Source: Streptomyces sp. OfavH-34-F
GTDB lineage: Bacteria > Actinomycetota > Actinomycetes > Streptomycetales > Streptomycetaceae
Direction: 5' to 3'
Assembly (NCBI RefSeq): GCF_022347745.1
Contig: NZ_JAKRGC010000018.1
Location: forward strand, 1 to 47,167
DNA: 47,167 nucleotides
Shown here piece by piece: positions 33,151-42,346 of the stretch. The notes under the pieces were generated by a model that had not been told where the DNA came from, did no database searches, and worked only from the letters and a program-made list of their open reading frames with translations. The translations under genes were made by a program, and so were the position numbers. Numbering within the stretch: the first letter of the stretch is position 1; the number at the start of each line of letters is the position of its first letter.

Positions 33151-33950
33151 CCGCGCGCGGCGGGGTGGGGCTGTACAGCATCGGCGTGCGAGGCATGGAC
33201 GTGCCTCAGCTGCTGGAGTGGGCTGCCGGGCAGGGAGTTCCCTTCGTGCATCTGCGGGGCGGTCCGCGCGGCTTCGACCTGGCCCGGCAGAGCTCTGACG
33301 TGCTCGCACACTGGCGGGGGGCGGCGCAGCGGTGGGTGCCGGTCACCGGGGTGACGGCCGACCTGGACCTGACCGACCTGTTCGCCCTCGCCGTACCCGA
33401 GCGGGCGGGGGCCCGCGCCGAGCTGGAGCGCCTGGCGGCCGCGGCCGGCGCGCTCGGCGCGGGATGGGTAAGGCTCCTGGGCCGCACTGTGCCGAAGGGC
33501 CCGCTGCTGAAGGCGATGCTCGGCTCCCGGCTGCCCCGCGCCCGGCTTCCGCTGCTGGTCGAGCTCCACCACCCCGGCTGGCTCGCCCCCGAAGCGCTGG
33601 ACGCCCTGGAGGAGATGCTGGGGCGGTGGCCGCAGCTGCGGCTGCTCGCCGACACCACCCAGCTCGCCGCCGCCCGGCCGTCGGCGAACGGCGATGCGGA
33701 CGACGCGCTGGAACGGGTCCTCCACTTCACCCGGGTGCTGCACCTGTCGGACGACGGCACCGGCCTGGACGCCGCGGGCCGCAACCTGGTCGCCGCGCGG
33801 GCCCGCGGGCGGATCGCCGACGGCCAGCACATGGAGGTCGCCGTGGAGTGGACCGGCCAACCCCGCACGCCCCAGGCGTGCTTGAGCCGCTTCCGGGAGG
33901 CCTGCCGCGAGTGGCCGCAGCGCGTCGGGCCACCCCCGTGCAGGCCATAG
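33147..33950 (+). CDS. TIM-barrel sugar isomerase/epimerase-like protein
   Basis: GTG 33147 overlaps the dehydrogenase stop (GTGA). The 267-residue protein begins VGLYSIGVRGMDVPQLLEWA and continues GVPFVHLRGGPRGFDLARQS, RLPLLVELHHPGWLAPEALD, RLLADTTQLAAA and VLHLSDDGTG. The alternating strands and the Glu/His/Asp residues at strand ends fit the xylose-isomerase-like (AP-endonuclease 2) barrel found in sugar isomerases, epimerases and inosose dehydratases. The substrate is unknown; coupling to the dehydrogenase suggests consecutive steps. Confidence 0.65.
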   Translation: MTARGGVGLYSIGVRGMDVPQLLEWAAGQGVPFVHLRGGPRGFDLARQSSDVLAHWRGAAQRWVPVTGVTADLDLTDLFALAVPERAGARAELERLAAAAGALGAGWVRLLGRTVPKGPLLKAMLGSRLPRARLPLLVELHHPGWLAPEALDALEEMLGRWPQLRLLADTTQLAAARPSANGDADDALERVLHFTRVLHLSDDGTGLDAAGRNLVAARARGRIADGQHMEVAVEWTGQPRTPQACLSRFREACREWPQRVGPPPCRP

Positions 33951-33987
33951 AGTGTCCACCCGATCACAACAAGTCACAGGAGGGGTC

Positions 33988-35028
33988 GTGTTGGACCCGC
34001 AAGCGCAGCCCGAACTCACCGCGGTCCTGGCCAGCGCCTACGGCCTGCCCGGCATCGAGCTGGAGCGGCTGCCGGTCGGCCAGGTCACCGTCAACTACCG
34101 CGCCCGCACCGGCGACCAGGTGCTCTTCGTCAAGCACTACCAGGGCAGCGACACCGACCTGGCCGCCGAGCAGGCCGCAGTCGACCAGACGCAGCTGGCC
34201 GGCCTGCACCAGGTGCCGGTCGCCACCGTGCGGCCCTCTGCCGACGGCGACACCGTCGTACGGCGAGACGGGATCGCCGTCTCGGTGTGGGAGTGGGTTC
34301 CTGGCGTGGTCGTCGAGGACGGTCTGAACCCCGCCCAGCAGCACGCCGCCGGACATGCCCTGGGCCGCATCCACACCGCGTTCGCCGACCACCCGGCCGG
34401 ATCCGGCCCGTCGGCCCGTCTGAAGAAGTGGATGAACCCGGACCTCGACAAGCTCGACGCCACCACCGGCAAGCTGCTGGACATCGCGGGCGAGCGGGCC
34501 CAGCGTGACGCGTTCGACGAGCAGGCGCTGCGGACCCTGGCCGAGCGGCGCGCGGTGCTGCCCCGGATCCCCGAGCTCCTGGCCGACCTTCCGCCGCTGA
34601 CCACCCAGGTCCTGCACGGTGACTACTCCGCCGTCAACCTGCTCTTCCAGGGCGACGACCTCACCGCCGTCCTGGACTTCCTGCCCCCCGACCCGTTCCT
34701 TGCCTCTTACGAGCTGGGCCGGATCGCATTCGACCCGCGCACGGTCGTCCTGGACCAGGACTGGATCACCGCCGGGGTGAACCTGGTCCGCGCCTACCTT
34801 CAGACCAACCCGAACCTGCCGGCCGACGACGTGACCGCCTGCGCCCGGGTGGCGCTGCTCCAGCTGCTGACCAGCCTCTACGGCGTCAAGCAGCACTACC
34901 TCAAGCCCGGCCTGATCCAGGAGGACCTGGACCAGTTCTGGCTCCTGCGGCACGCCGCGGCCAAACGCCTGCTGGATCACCTCGGCGACGTCGAGAGCGC
35001 CCTGACACAGGCGGCGCACCACCGTTGA
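33988..35028 (+). CDS. APH-fold phosphotransferase
   Basis: AGGAGGGG before GTG 33988 fixes the start (346 residues). An N-lobe (VTVNYRARTGDQVLFVKHYQ, with the ATP-anchoring Lys) is followed by the catalytic loop TQVLHGDYSAVNLLF (about 207-221) and TAVLDFLPPDPFLASYELGR, whose DF and Asp bind magnesium. These are the hallmarks of aminoglycoside, choline and homoserine kinase-like enzymes. In this setting it probably phosphorylates a pathway intermediate, but a self-resistance kinase is also possible. Confidence 0.8.
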   Translation: MLDPQAQPELTAVLASAYGLPGIELERLPVGQVTVNYRARTGDQVLFVKHYQGSDTDLAAEQAAVDQTQLAGLHQVPVATVRPSADGDTVVRRDGIAVSVWEWVPGVVVEDGLNPAQQHAAGHALGRIHTAFADHPAGSGPSARLKKWMNPDLDKLDATTGKLLDIAGERAQRDAFDEQALRTLAERRAVLPRIPELLADLPPLTTQVLHGDYSAVNLLFQGDDLTAVLDFLPPDPFLASYELGRIAFDPRTVVLDQDWITAGVNLVRAYLQTNPNLPADDVTACARVALLQLLTSLYGVKQHYLKPGLIQEDLDQFWLLRHAAAKRLLDHLGDVESALTQAAHHR

Positions 35029-35071
35029 CCGTGTCCGCCCCGCCGGGCGGACGACGAAGAGAGGAAATGGG

Positions 35072-37783
35072 ATGACCACGACGGCCATATCCGGGGACCA
35101 GTGGACGGTCCTGCGCGGACCGATCAGCGGCGAGGCGGTCACCGCCACCGCGAGGGTGCTGGCCGCGCGCCACCAGCTGGACTGCGAACACCAGGATGCC
35201 GGCACGCTCCGGCTCACCGCCCCGGAGACCTCGCGCACCCTGGTCACCGTGCGCTTCAGGCGTGTGCCGCCGCAGGCGCCACGCACCCTGGGCTTCCAGG
35301 TTCCGCCGCCGGCCGCCGTGGACATCCTGATCGACCCGCACCCCGGCGGGAGCCAGCTCGCCGCCGAGCTCCACGACGCGATCGCCGCCCGCGTGCTGCC
35401 CTACACCCGCAGCGAACTGGACGGCATCCGGGCCGCCATGCCGCTGCTGGAGCACTACAGCCGCCCGAACCCGGCGTTCGAGGACTGGGCGCTGCTCTTC
35501 CGTGATCACTACCTGGAGCACAGCACCGGCTTCGTCCTCGCGATGGAGCGCGCCGGTATCCCCGCCGAGTGGATCTTCACCCTGGACAAGGGCGACCGGA
35601 CCTGGAACCGGGACCGGGTCCACGCCACCTTCCTGGCACGCGGCTATCGCAGCGACGTCCTGGACAACACGGCCATCAACGACCCCGAAGCCCACCAGGA
35701 CCAGCTCGCACGGGTCGGCGCCGACATCGACACCTTCCTCGACGCCGCGCACGCGGCCGGCCGGCGGGTCCTGGTCGTCGACGACGGCGGACTGCTGGCC
35801 TGCGGCTACGGCGCCCTCGGCGCGCCCCGCACCGTGGACGCCGCGCTGGAGCTGACCGTCAGCGGCATCAAGCGCATCGCCGCCGGCCAGCTCGCGATCC
35901 CCGTGCTGAACCTGGCCCGCTCCCAGGTCAAGTCCCGCCTGGGCTACCGCGAGATCGCCGACTCCTGCCTGCGCAGGCTGCGCGCACTGCTGCCCGACCG
36001 CAAGATCATCGGCCGTCAGATCCTGCTCCTGGGCCACGGCACCCTCGGCTCCCGCCTCGCCGCCCAGTTACGCGACCTGGGCTGCCGTGTCGACGTCGTC
36101 GACACCGACCTGATCGCCCTCATCGACGCCGCCGAGAACGGCTTCACCACCTACCGCACCGCCGGCCAGGCCCTGGCCGCCTCCCACCCCTTCCTCGTCA
36201 TCGGCACCACCGGCGAACTCGCCCTGACCGACACCGACCTGGCCGCCCTGCCCGACGGCGTGCTCCTCGCCCCGTTCGCCACCCGTGACTTCTCCGCCCT
36301 GACCGAAGGCCCCCACCGCCAGGCCGCCACCGAAATCCCCGGCGTGGGCCTGCGCTTCACCCTCCCCGGCGGCCGGACGGCCACCGTGCTCGGCAACGGC
36401 CGCTCCATGAACCTCTTCGAAGCCGACTCCATCCCCAGCCAGGGATACGACGCCTACCGCGCCGGCACCCTCATCGCCGCCACCGCCCTGTGCGCCGACC
36501 CCGGCCGCGTACCGGCCGGGCTCCACACCGCCCCGGCCGACGCCGCCATCACCGGCGCCGGACTGTGGGACGCCTACTACGACCTGTACGCGGCCCCGGG
36601 CGCCACCGGGCAGCCGGCCGCGAAGCCCGCCGGCCCGACGGGCGGGGGCGCTCAGGCTGTCCTTCGGCGGGCAGCGATCGTGGGATACGGCGTCGCCGGA
36701 CGCCTGCACACCGACATCCTCACCACCCTCGGTGCCACCCCGGCCGTCATCGACCCCAAGCACCAGGACCTGCCCGCCTCGCTGCGCAGTTTCCCCCACC
36801 AGGTCAGCGACCTGCCCAAGGCAGTGGCCGCGGACATCGACCTGTGGTCGATCTGCTGTCCCACCGCCGAGCACCTGCCCGTTCTGCGTGCGGTGCTCGC
36901 CCACAACCCGGCCGCCCGCGTCCTGATGGAAAAGCCGGCCTGCCGCGGGCACGAGATCGACGCCTTCACGCGCCTGCTGGCCGACCACCCCGCAGCCCGG
37001 ATCGTCGTCAACGACCAGTACCGGTACTCCACCACACTGCCCGCGTTCACCGAGCTCATCCACGCGCTCGAACCCGGCGCCCCCCTCGACAAGGTCTCGG
37101 TCCTCTTCACCAAGGACCGGCGACCCGACAGTGCCTCCGGCCGTTTCATCGACCGCGACTACGGCGTTCTGGGCTACGAATGGCTCCACATGCTCGCCGT
37201 CACCCGTGGCATCCTGCCCGCACCGGCATGGGAGCACTACCTGGCCTCCGACCCGGCCACCACCGAGACCGAGGCGGTCTACGACCCGCGCCTGTTCGTC
37301 GCCGCCCTGACCGAGCGCACCGACCTGCCCCACCCCGGACCCCAGAGCGGGCTGCGGCTGGAACTGACCTCTTCGATCCTCGGCCCAGGCCAGGCCGAGG
37401 ACATCGCCCCCGCCCCCCGCCCGCCCTGGCGCCAGGGTTTGCGTGCGGCCGACGACCGCTACCGCCACGTCACCGTCCACGCCGGCCGTACCCGCTTCAC
37501 CCTCCACCTCGAACCCGTCACCGCCCCGGGCGGCTGGCAGCTCGAACGCAACCACCACCGGATCACCGCGGTGCGCGACGGAACCGTCCTGCACGACGAG
37601 GTCCTCGCCGACTCACCGCTCCAGACCTCGGTACGCGACGCAGTCACGCTCCTGTTCGCCGACACGCCGCCACCCGCACCCGACCTCGTACCGCTGCGCC
37701 GCATCGCGCGGCTTGCCGAGATCCTGCGCGAGAGGGCACCGCACGATCTCACGGTCTCGAACGCGTCCAGGCCCAGCGCATAG
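35072..37783 (+). CDS. Fusion of SAHH-like and Gfo/Idh/MocA-like domains, 903 aa
   Basis: Residues ~150-480 resemble S-adenosylhomocysteine hydrolase: VLVVDDGGLLA, LTVSGIKRIAAGQLAIPVLN, LLLGHGTLGSRLAAQLRDLG (Rossmann loop) and VDVVDTDLIALIDAAENGF. Residues ~530-760 look like a Gfo/Idh/MocA oxidoreductase: RRAAIVGYGVAGRLHTDILT, DLWSICCPTAEHLPVL, VLMEKPACRGHEIDAF (the EKP motif) and VVNDQYRYSTTLPAF. The two NAD-binding units in one chain are joined by a Pro/Gly-rich linker near 515-530. I do not know this fusion from a characterised pathway. ATG 35072 follows AGAGGAAATGGG. A TTA codon lies at 36068. Product and substrate are unknown. Confidence 0.75.
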   Translation: MTTTAISGDQWTVLRGPISGEAVTATARVLAARHQLDCEHQDAGTLRLTAPETSRTLVTVRFRRVPPQAPRTLGFQVPPPAAVDILIDPHPGGSQLAAELHDAIAARVLPYTRSELDGIRAAMPLLEHYSRPNPAFEDWALLFRDHYLEHSTGFVLAMERAGIPAEWIFTLDKGDRTWNRDRVHATFLARGYRSDVLDNTAINDPEAHQDQLARVGADIDTFLDAAHAAGRRVLVVDDGGLLACGYGALGAPRTVDAALELTVSGIKRIAAGQLAIPVLNLARSQVKSRLGYREIADSCLRRLRALLPDRKIIGRQILLLGHGTLGSRLAAQLRDLGCRVDVVDTDLIALIDAAENGFTTYRTAGQALAASHPFLVIGTTGELALTDTDLAALPDGVLLAPFATRDFSALTEGPHRQAATEIPGVGLRFTLPGGRTATVLGNGRSMNLFEADSIPSQGYDAYRAGTLIAATALCADPGRVPAGLHTAPADAAITGAGLWDAYYDLYAAPGATGQPAAKPAGPTGGGAQAVLRRAAIVGYGVAGRLHTDILTTLGATPAVIDPKHQDLPASLRSFPHQVSDLPKAVAADIDLWSICCPTAEHLPVLRAVLAHNPAARVLMEKPACRGHEIDAFTRLLADHPAARIVVNDQYRYSTTLPAFTELIHALEPGAPLDKVSVLFTKDRRPDSASGRFIDRDYGVLGYEWLHMLAVTRGILPAPAWEHYLASDPATTETEAVYDPRLFVAALTERTDLPHPGPQSGLRLELTSSILGPGQAEDIAPAPRPPWRQGLRAADDRYRHVTVHAGRTRFTLHLEPVTAPGGWQLERNHHRITAVRDGTVLHDEVLADSPLQTSVRDAVTLLFADTPPPAPDLVPLRRIARLAEILRERAPHDLTVSNASRPSA

Positions 37784-37834
37784 CCGCCCCTGCCCGCCCC
37801 CGGCCGCCTGCCGGGCCGACCGGAAGGCCCCGCC

Positions 37835-39049
37835 GTGATGCACACCCTCTCCCTGACCGCCGGCCAGCAGACCGTCGTCATCCGCTCCAACACACCCGGC
37901 GTCACCGACTGGGCGACCACCTACTTCGGCCGCTACTGGAACGCCTCGCCGACCCGTGACACCATCGCCGGCCGCGGCCCGGTGGTCACCGTCATCGACG
38001 GTGACCACCGGGCCCCCGCCACCGTGGCCCATAGCCGCCACACTGTCTTCGCCCGAGAACCCATCGGCTACACGCGCCACCCCGACAACACCGTCACCGC
38101 GCACACCCTGACCGACCCCGTCATCGCCTTCCGGTTCACCCCCGACGCACAGCACCTGCAGATCAGCAGCCGACAAGCCCTCCAGCCGACCGCTCACCCG
38201 GGCCGGCCGACACGGCTGGCGACCGCGACAACGCGCTTCGCCCGCGAGATGATGCGAGCCCGACTCATCAAGGCAGGGTGGGTCCTGCTTCACGCCTCCG
38301 CCGCGGTACTTCCCGGCGGACGCACCCTGCTCACCCTCGGCGACTCCGGCGCAGGCAAGACGACGACCGCGCTCACCCTGGCCTCCACCGGCGCCGGACT
38401 ACTCGCCAACGACTGCTGCTTCGCCCGTCCCAACACCTCCGGCAGCCTCGACCTCCTGCCATGGCCCGCCGCAGCCGCAGTAGGCCTCGGACTACTCCAC
38501 GCGCTCCACCTCACCGACTCCGCCTGCGCCCACTTACAGGCCGGCGAGCCACCTCACCCCACCCAGGACCAGCGCGTCACCGACGCTCTCATCACCGGCC
38601 GCACCGGCACCTTGACGTCCGCCTCCGGCCGGGAGCTGAAGGCACACATCTGGCCCGAGCAGCTCACCCGCTGGTTCGGGCTGCCCCTCGCCACCACCGG
38701 CACCGCAGCCGGCGTTCTCCTCCCCCGCATCGCGTCCTCCCCCAGTGCCCCGACCCGCGTGAACGACGAGCACAGCGCAGAAGTCACCAGCAGCGTCTTC
38801 GTGACCTCGGGCGAGGAGCGATACCCCGACCTCTTCGGCTTCACCGACGGCGACAATGCGGGAACGCCCCAGGCCCGTCTCGAGGTCCTTCAGCGCCTGA
38901 ACGGCATGCCACGATGGGCCGTCGACCTGAGTTATGACCAGACAGCCAATACACGACTGCTCCTCTCACTCACAGCGTCGCTACAGGCTGCCGGCATATC
39001 CCGATCGGGGGCGTCCTTCTTCCCGGCGAACTGGGCGGGGCTGGGGTAG
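37835..39049 (+). CDS. HprK-like P-loop kinase 3
   Basis: GGAAGG at 37822 precedes GTG 37835 and the adjacent ATG 37838. The 404-residue protein has KAGWVLLHASAAVLPGGRTL, then a canonical P-loop GDSGAGKT (about 169-176) and TGAGLLANDCCFARP, the same arrangement as in the two kinases at the head of the cluster. The three share motifs but little else. A TTA codon lies at 38534. A large C-terminal domain (KAHIWPEQLTRWFGLPLATT onwards) is unfamiliar. It may phosphorylate a product of the fusion enzyme or a peptide; no precursor peptide is evident. Confidence 0.72.
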   Translation: MMHTLSLTAGQQTVVIRSNTPGVTDWATTYFGRYWNASPTRDTIAGRGPVVTVIDGDHRAPATVAHSRHTVFAREPIGYTRHPDNTVTAHTLTDPVIAFRFTPDAQHLQISSRQALQPTAHPGRPTRLATATTRFAREMMRARLIKAGWVLLHASAAVLPGGRTLLTLGDSGAGKTTTALTLASTGAGLLANDCCFARPNTSGSLDLLPWPAAAAVGLGLLHALHLTDSACAHLQAGEPPHPTQDQRVTDALITGRTGTLTSASGRELKAHIWPEQLTRWFGLPLATTGTAAGVLLPRIASSPSAPTRVNDEHSAEVTSSVFVTSGEERYPDLFGFTDGDNAGTPQARLEVLQRLNGMPRWAVDLSYDQTANTRLLLSLTASLQAAGISRSGASFFPANWAGLG

Positions 39050-39352
39050 GAGAGGCTGGAGACCCCGCCCCAGGACCGGTATCCCGATCCGTATTCCCAT
39101 CGGCAGCAGCAGCGACTGCCCACGGGCTTGCGCTGCCCGAGCACGGTGACCACCGGGTCGGGTCATGCACGCCCAGGGGTATCACCGGCACGACCGACTC
39201 GCCCGATCCCCCGCAAACTCCAGCAGCTTCGTGCTCTCCAAACAGAATCGTGCGCAAGTTTCTGCAATCCCCTCGCGCCTTCGGCCGTAGCCCGTCGAGA
39301 CTGCACAGATCAACCTGCGTCCACCACCGACTCCCCCGGAGGCCCCTTCAGC
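39050..39352. other. Intergenic region before carboxypeptidase
   Basis: About 300 bp separate kinase 3 from the M14 gene, the largest gap in the cluster. Frames on both strands are short and biased. I see no convincing precursor peptide, RNA or terminator, though a small peptide gene cannot be excluded. Confidence 0.4.
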
Positions 39353-40648
39353 ATGAGTTCGTTCCCGGACACCACGTCGGACAGCGCCACGAGCGCGCAG
39401 ACCGTGCCCACTACGCCATCGCGCCCGCCGACATGGCTCGAACTTCACGAGCGCGTACGGTCGTTCGCCACCAGCTACCCGGATCTGTGCCAGGTGTCCT
39501 CGGTGGGCACGTCGCGCGGAGGCGAGGACCTGCCGCTCCTCGTCATCGGCGACGGCCCGCTCAAGATGGTCGTTGCCGCGGGCAGCCATCCCAACGAGCC
39601 GATCGGCGGGCAGACAATCATCACGCTCGCCAAGTACCTGTTCGCTCACCCCGCCGAGCGCAAGCGGGCCACCTGGTACCTGGTGCCGTCGAGCGACCCG
39701 GACGGTCTGCGGTTGAACGAGAAGTGGCTCACCGGGACCTGGCCCCCGACGATGGAGGCGTATCACCGCGGCTTCTACCGACCTGAGGCCCCGGCCCAGC
39801 CGGACTGGACGTTCCCTTTCGACGACGGAACCGCCGCCCAGCTCCCCGAGACCCGGGCCCTCATGAAGGTCATCGACACCGCCGAAGCGGACGCCGTCCT
39901 GAGCCTGCACTCGTCGGACTCGGGCGGCAGCTTCTACATGGTCACCCGCGGTGAGGCCGAGCTCGTCAGCATTCTCGCGCAGGCCGCAGCCCGCAACGGG
40001 CTGCCGCTCGAAGCCATCCCGAGCGACTGCATCGGCCTGGAGAGCCCCGGAGACGGCGTGTTCGTCCTGTCCACGCCCGCGCCTCCCCTCGCCGGTGACC
40101 TCGGCAGTGACGCGGAGTGGCGGCCGGCCGGGGTGAGCAGTGTGGCCTACGCCGCCCGCCGTAACGGGGCGCTGGGTGTCGTCCCCGAGGTTCCGATGTG
40201 GCGTACGACGCCCATCACCCTCTCCGCGGAGGACGGTGCCCGGCTTCAAGAAGCCGCCGGGGAGCTCTGCACCGGCGTGCTCGACCGCATCGCAGCAGCT
40301 TCCACGTGCGCTACTCCGTACCTTCCGGCAGTGCAGGACGTGGTGAAGATCCTGCGGTTCATGGCCCGCGTCTCCCGCGAACAACCCGACCAAAGCGCCG
40401 ACCAGGACCTGAACCTTCTGGTCCCGCTCCGCGCCTCCGGGATGCTGTTGAGCCACCTCGACGCCCAGCTCGCCGCCGACCCGCAGCACCCGGTGCTGCT
40501 CCGAGAGCGCGACCTCGTAGAGAAGCAGTTCAGCGCCTGGCTCCGCGCGGCGGAGCACGCTCTGCAGCCCGAGCCGATCTCCCTGTCACAGGTCGTCGGA
40601 TATCAGCTCGACACGATCCTGGGGGTGGCCCGGATGCTCACGAGGTGA
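39353..40648 (+). CDS. M14-family zinc carboxypeptidase-like protein
   Basis: GGAGG at 39338-39342 fixes ATG 39353 (431 residues). GSHPNEPIGG carries the His79-x-x-Glu82 zinc ligands, DPDGLRLNEKWL the substrate-binding Asn/Arg region, LSLHSSDSGG the third zinc His near 186, and VVPEVPMW the likely catalytic Glu. No signal peptide is seen, so the enzyme acts in the cytoplasm. The C-terminal 120 residues form a helical extension. M14 enzymes remove C-terminal residues or cut gamma-D-Glu or amide bonds in small molecules. Location suggests that it trims or deacylates a cluster product. Confidence 0.8.
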   Translation: MSSFPDTTSDSATSAQTVPTTPSRPPTWLELHERVRSFATSYPDLCQVSSVGTSRGGEDLPLLVIGDGPLKMVVAAGSHPNEPIGGQTIITLAKYLFAHPAERKRATWYLVPSSDPDGLRLNEKWLTGTWPPTMEAYHRGFYRPEAPAQPDWTFPFDDGTAAQLPETRALMKVIDTAEADAVLSLHSSDSGGSFYMVTRGEAELVSILAQAAARNGLPLEAIPSDCIGLESPGDGVFVLSTPAPPLAGDLGSDAEWRPAGVSSVAYAARRNGALGVVPEVPMWRTTPITLSAEDGARLQEAAGELCTGVLDRIAAASTCATPYLPAVQDVVKILRFMARVSREQPDQSADQDLNLLVPLRASGMLLSHLDAQLAADPQHPVLLRERDLVEKQFSAWLRAAEHALQPEPISLSQVVGYQLDTILGVARMLTR

Positions 40649-40933
40649 GCGCGGCCCGGCCCCGATCCAGCAGGCCCGTGGCAGGTTGCCGGGCGAGGAC
40701 AGCGTGCTCGTGGCACTCTCACTTCAGCACCTGAGCGCGCCCTCGTTCGGGCGGCCGCGAGATCAGTGTCCTGTGCAGGTGAACCTTGCGGATTCCAGCT
40801 CCACTTTGCATACGAGGTTGCGGGACGCCGAGTGGATTTTGTGACGAGCTGGTGCCGGAGGCCGTTAGACCATGCGGGCGACGGTTCGGCTGGGTCTTCT
40901 GCTTGGGTCAAGCCGAGAGCGCAAACTGAGGCC

Positions 40934-41233
40934 GTGGACAACTTCCGTGGCGAAGCCACAGTCCTGGCGGACGGTGCCGAGTACCCGTGCCGCGCCACGC
41001 TGTGGCGTCGAACGGAGCATGTCCGATCTCGATCCTTCGGCGGTCTCAGCTCTTCTCAAGGCCTCACGATCTGGGGCGGCACTATCAAGGTGGAGGGTGA
41101 CGTCTTCGCGGTCCAACAGGCAGAAGACCCGCAGTTGAGTATCGTCCGCGTGAGCTCCTTCAGCATCGCGGACGGGGATCTGAGCGAGGGAGTACTGAGG
41201 ATCAACGGCAGTGGCGACGCGCCCTTCGACTGA
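40934..41233 (+). CDS. Unknown small protein, 99 aa
   Basis: GTG 40934 opens a frame with VDNFRGEATVLADGAEYPCR, SRSFGGLSSSQGLTIWGGTI and EDPQLSIVRVSSFSIADGDL, a probable small beta-sandwich protein. A longer frame exists upstream to 40766 but its composition is less coding-like. No family is recognised. The 285 bp between the M14 gene and this start show no other gene. Confidence 0.5.
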   Translation: MDNFRGEATVLADGAEYPCRATLWRRTEHVRSRSFGGLSSSQGLTIWGGTIKVEGDVFAVQQAEDPQLSIVRVSSFSIADGDLSEGVLRINGSGDAPFD

Positions 41234-41539
41234 CTCCCAGCCTCTCCCACGCCCGATGCTTGTCGGAAGTCGCTGCCCGATCGGCACAGCCGTCGGACAT
41301 GCAGGCTTGACTTGATCAAGACGACGTCGACCGCGCAGGCGCACGCTGCACCCCGCAGGTCGCCAGCCCCAGCGCATGCAGGGTTCGACTGCGCCGGACA
41401 ATCAGGCCCTGAGCGGCCCCTTCTCAGCAGGTGGTGAGACCGGCCAACGTCTCGTGAGAATCCCCAGCGAAGCGAAGCGACACTCAGCAAGAGGTTGCCG
41501 GACCTGTGGCGCGGGACGCTCGCGGCCGCCCGAGAACGG
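41234..41539. other. Non-coding stretch between convergent genes
   Basis: No coding frame is convincing here. A perfect 10-bp palindrome CTTGATCAAG lies at 41311-41320, possibly an operator or by chance. Confidence 0.35.
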
Positions 41540-42046
41540 CTAGCTGAGTGACTGGTCAGTGCCGCACAGGATGCATCCCCGTGCCTGGGGTCGGCGCATG
41601 GCGTCGCGGGCGGCGGCCTCGGTGTCGAGCACCTGTCCGCCCTCGGCCGCCCAGCAGTCGGCCCGGTGGACGCTGGTGCGGCGGATGTCCGAGCCGTAAG
41701 CGTGCCGGTCCTCGACGACGCGCCATTCGGTGGCGGGTTCGATGCGCACGGGGCGGGGGGACGGGGCCGGGACGTCCAGCGGCGTGAGGTAGGTGGTGGG
41801 TACGGCGCTGTAGTCGGTGCCGGGCAGGGGGGCGAGCTTGTCCGCCGGCATCCACGCGCAGTACTCGCCGGGCTCGGGGCGGTCGGGGTCCAGGGACCGC
41901 CAGAGCACGATGCCGATCCAGTAGACCCAGCCCGTCGCGGTCTGGCGGCGCTCGTAGAGAGTGCCGCGGTGTTCCTGGCCGTCGGGCATGGTGACCCACA
42001 CCTGCGGCATCCCCGCTGGTAGGCCCTCTGGCCGGATTGTGCTCAT
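41540..42046 (-). CDS. DUF6233-like protein
   Basis: The start is ATG 42046. The protein contains PQVWVTMPDGQEHRGTLYER and a Trp-rich VYWIGIVLWRSLD. The C-terminal HRADCWAAEGG and ARGCILCGTDQSL carry three Cys and one His, the C-terminal layout of DUF6233 proteins. The family is common in Streptomyces accessory DNA and has no known function. Unlike the fragments near 3.4-3.8 kb this copy appears intact at 168 residues. Confidence 0.6.
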   Translation of the reverse strand: MSTIRPEGLPAGMPQVWVTMPDGQEHRGTLYERRQTATGWVYWIGIVLWRSLDPDRPEPGEYCAWMPADKLAPLPGTDYSAVPTTYLTPLDVPAPSPRPVRIEPATEWRVVEDRHAYGSDIRRTSVHRADCWAAEGGQVLDTEAAARDAMRRPQARGCILCGTDQSLS

Positions 42047-42080
42047 GCGTCCACGGTACGGTTGCGGGCGCGGGCGCCAT

Positions 42081-42346
42081 GTGCGCGGTTGGGGCGGGAC
42101 AGCGCCCTCGCCCAGCGCCGCCGTCGCCTTGATCGCGGCGTGGCTGATCCGGCCGCGCGGCACCGCCTCGACCGAGCTGGTCGTCCTGATCGCGCCCGGC
42201 GCCCTCGGGGTGTTCGTCGCGACGATGCCGCGTCGGCAACCGATCGCGGTTGAAGGCCGGGCCGAGCTCCGGCTGACCGCCCCGCTCCGCCCGGTGTTGT
42301 CAGTGGAGCTTGGCATGCTGATCAGGACCGGAAAGGGGGAAGTGCC
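42081..42346 (+). other. Possible membrane-peptide remnant ahead of exonuclease gene
   Basis: From GTG 42081 a plus-strand frame has strong coding bias and a hydrophobic pair, AAVALIAAWLIRP and ELVVLIAPGALGVFVATM. It has no stop before running into the next gene in another frame. It may be a two-helix membrane protein that lost its end, or a chance frame. Confidence 0.3.

Noticed and set aside
34901..37594. Long minus-strand frames opposite the APH-fold and fusion genes
   Set aside because: Composition is Gly/Val/Arg-biased antisense shadow; the plus-strand frames carry clear enzyme motifs.
40700..40760. Possible terminator after the M14 gene around GCCCTCGTTCGGGC
   Set aside because: Only about five base pairs of stem; too weak to call.
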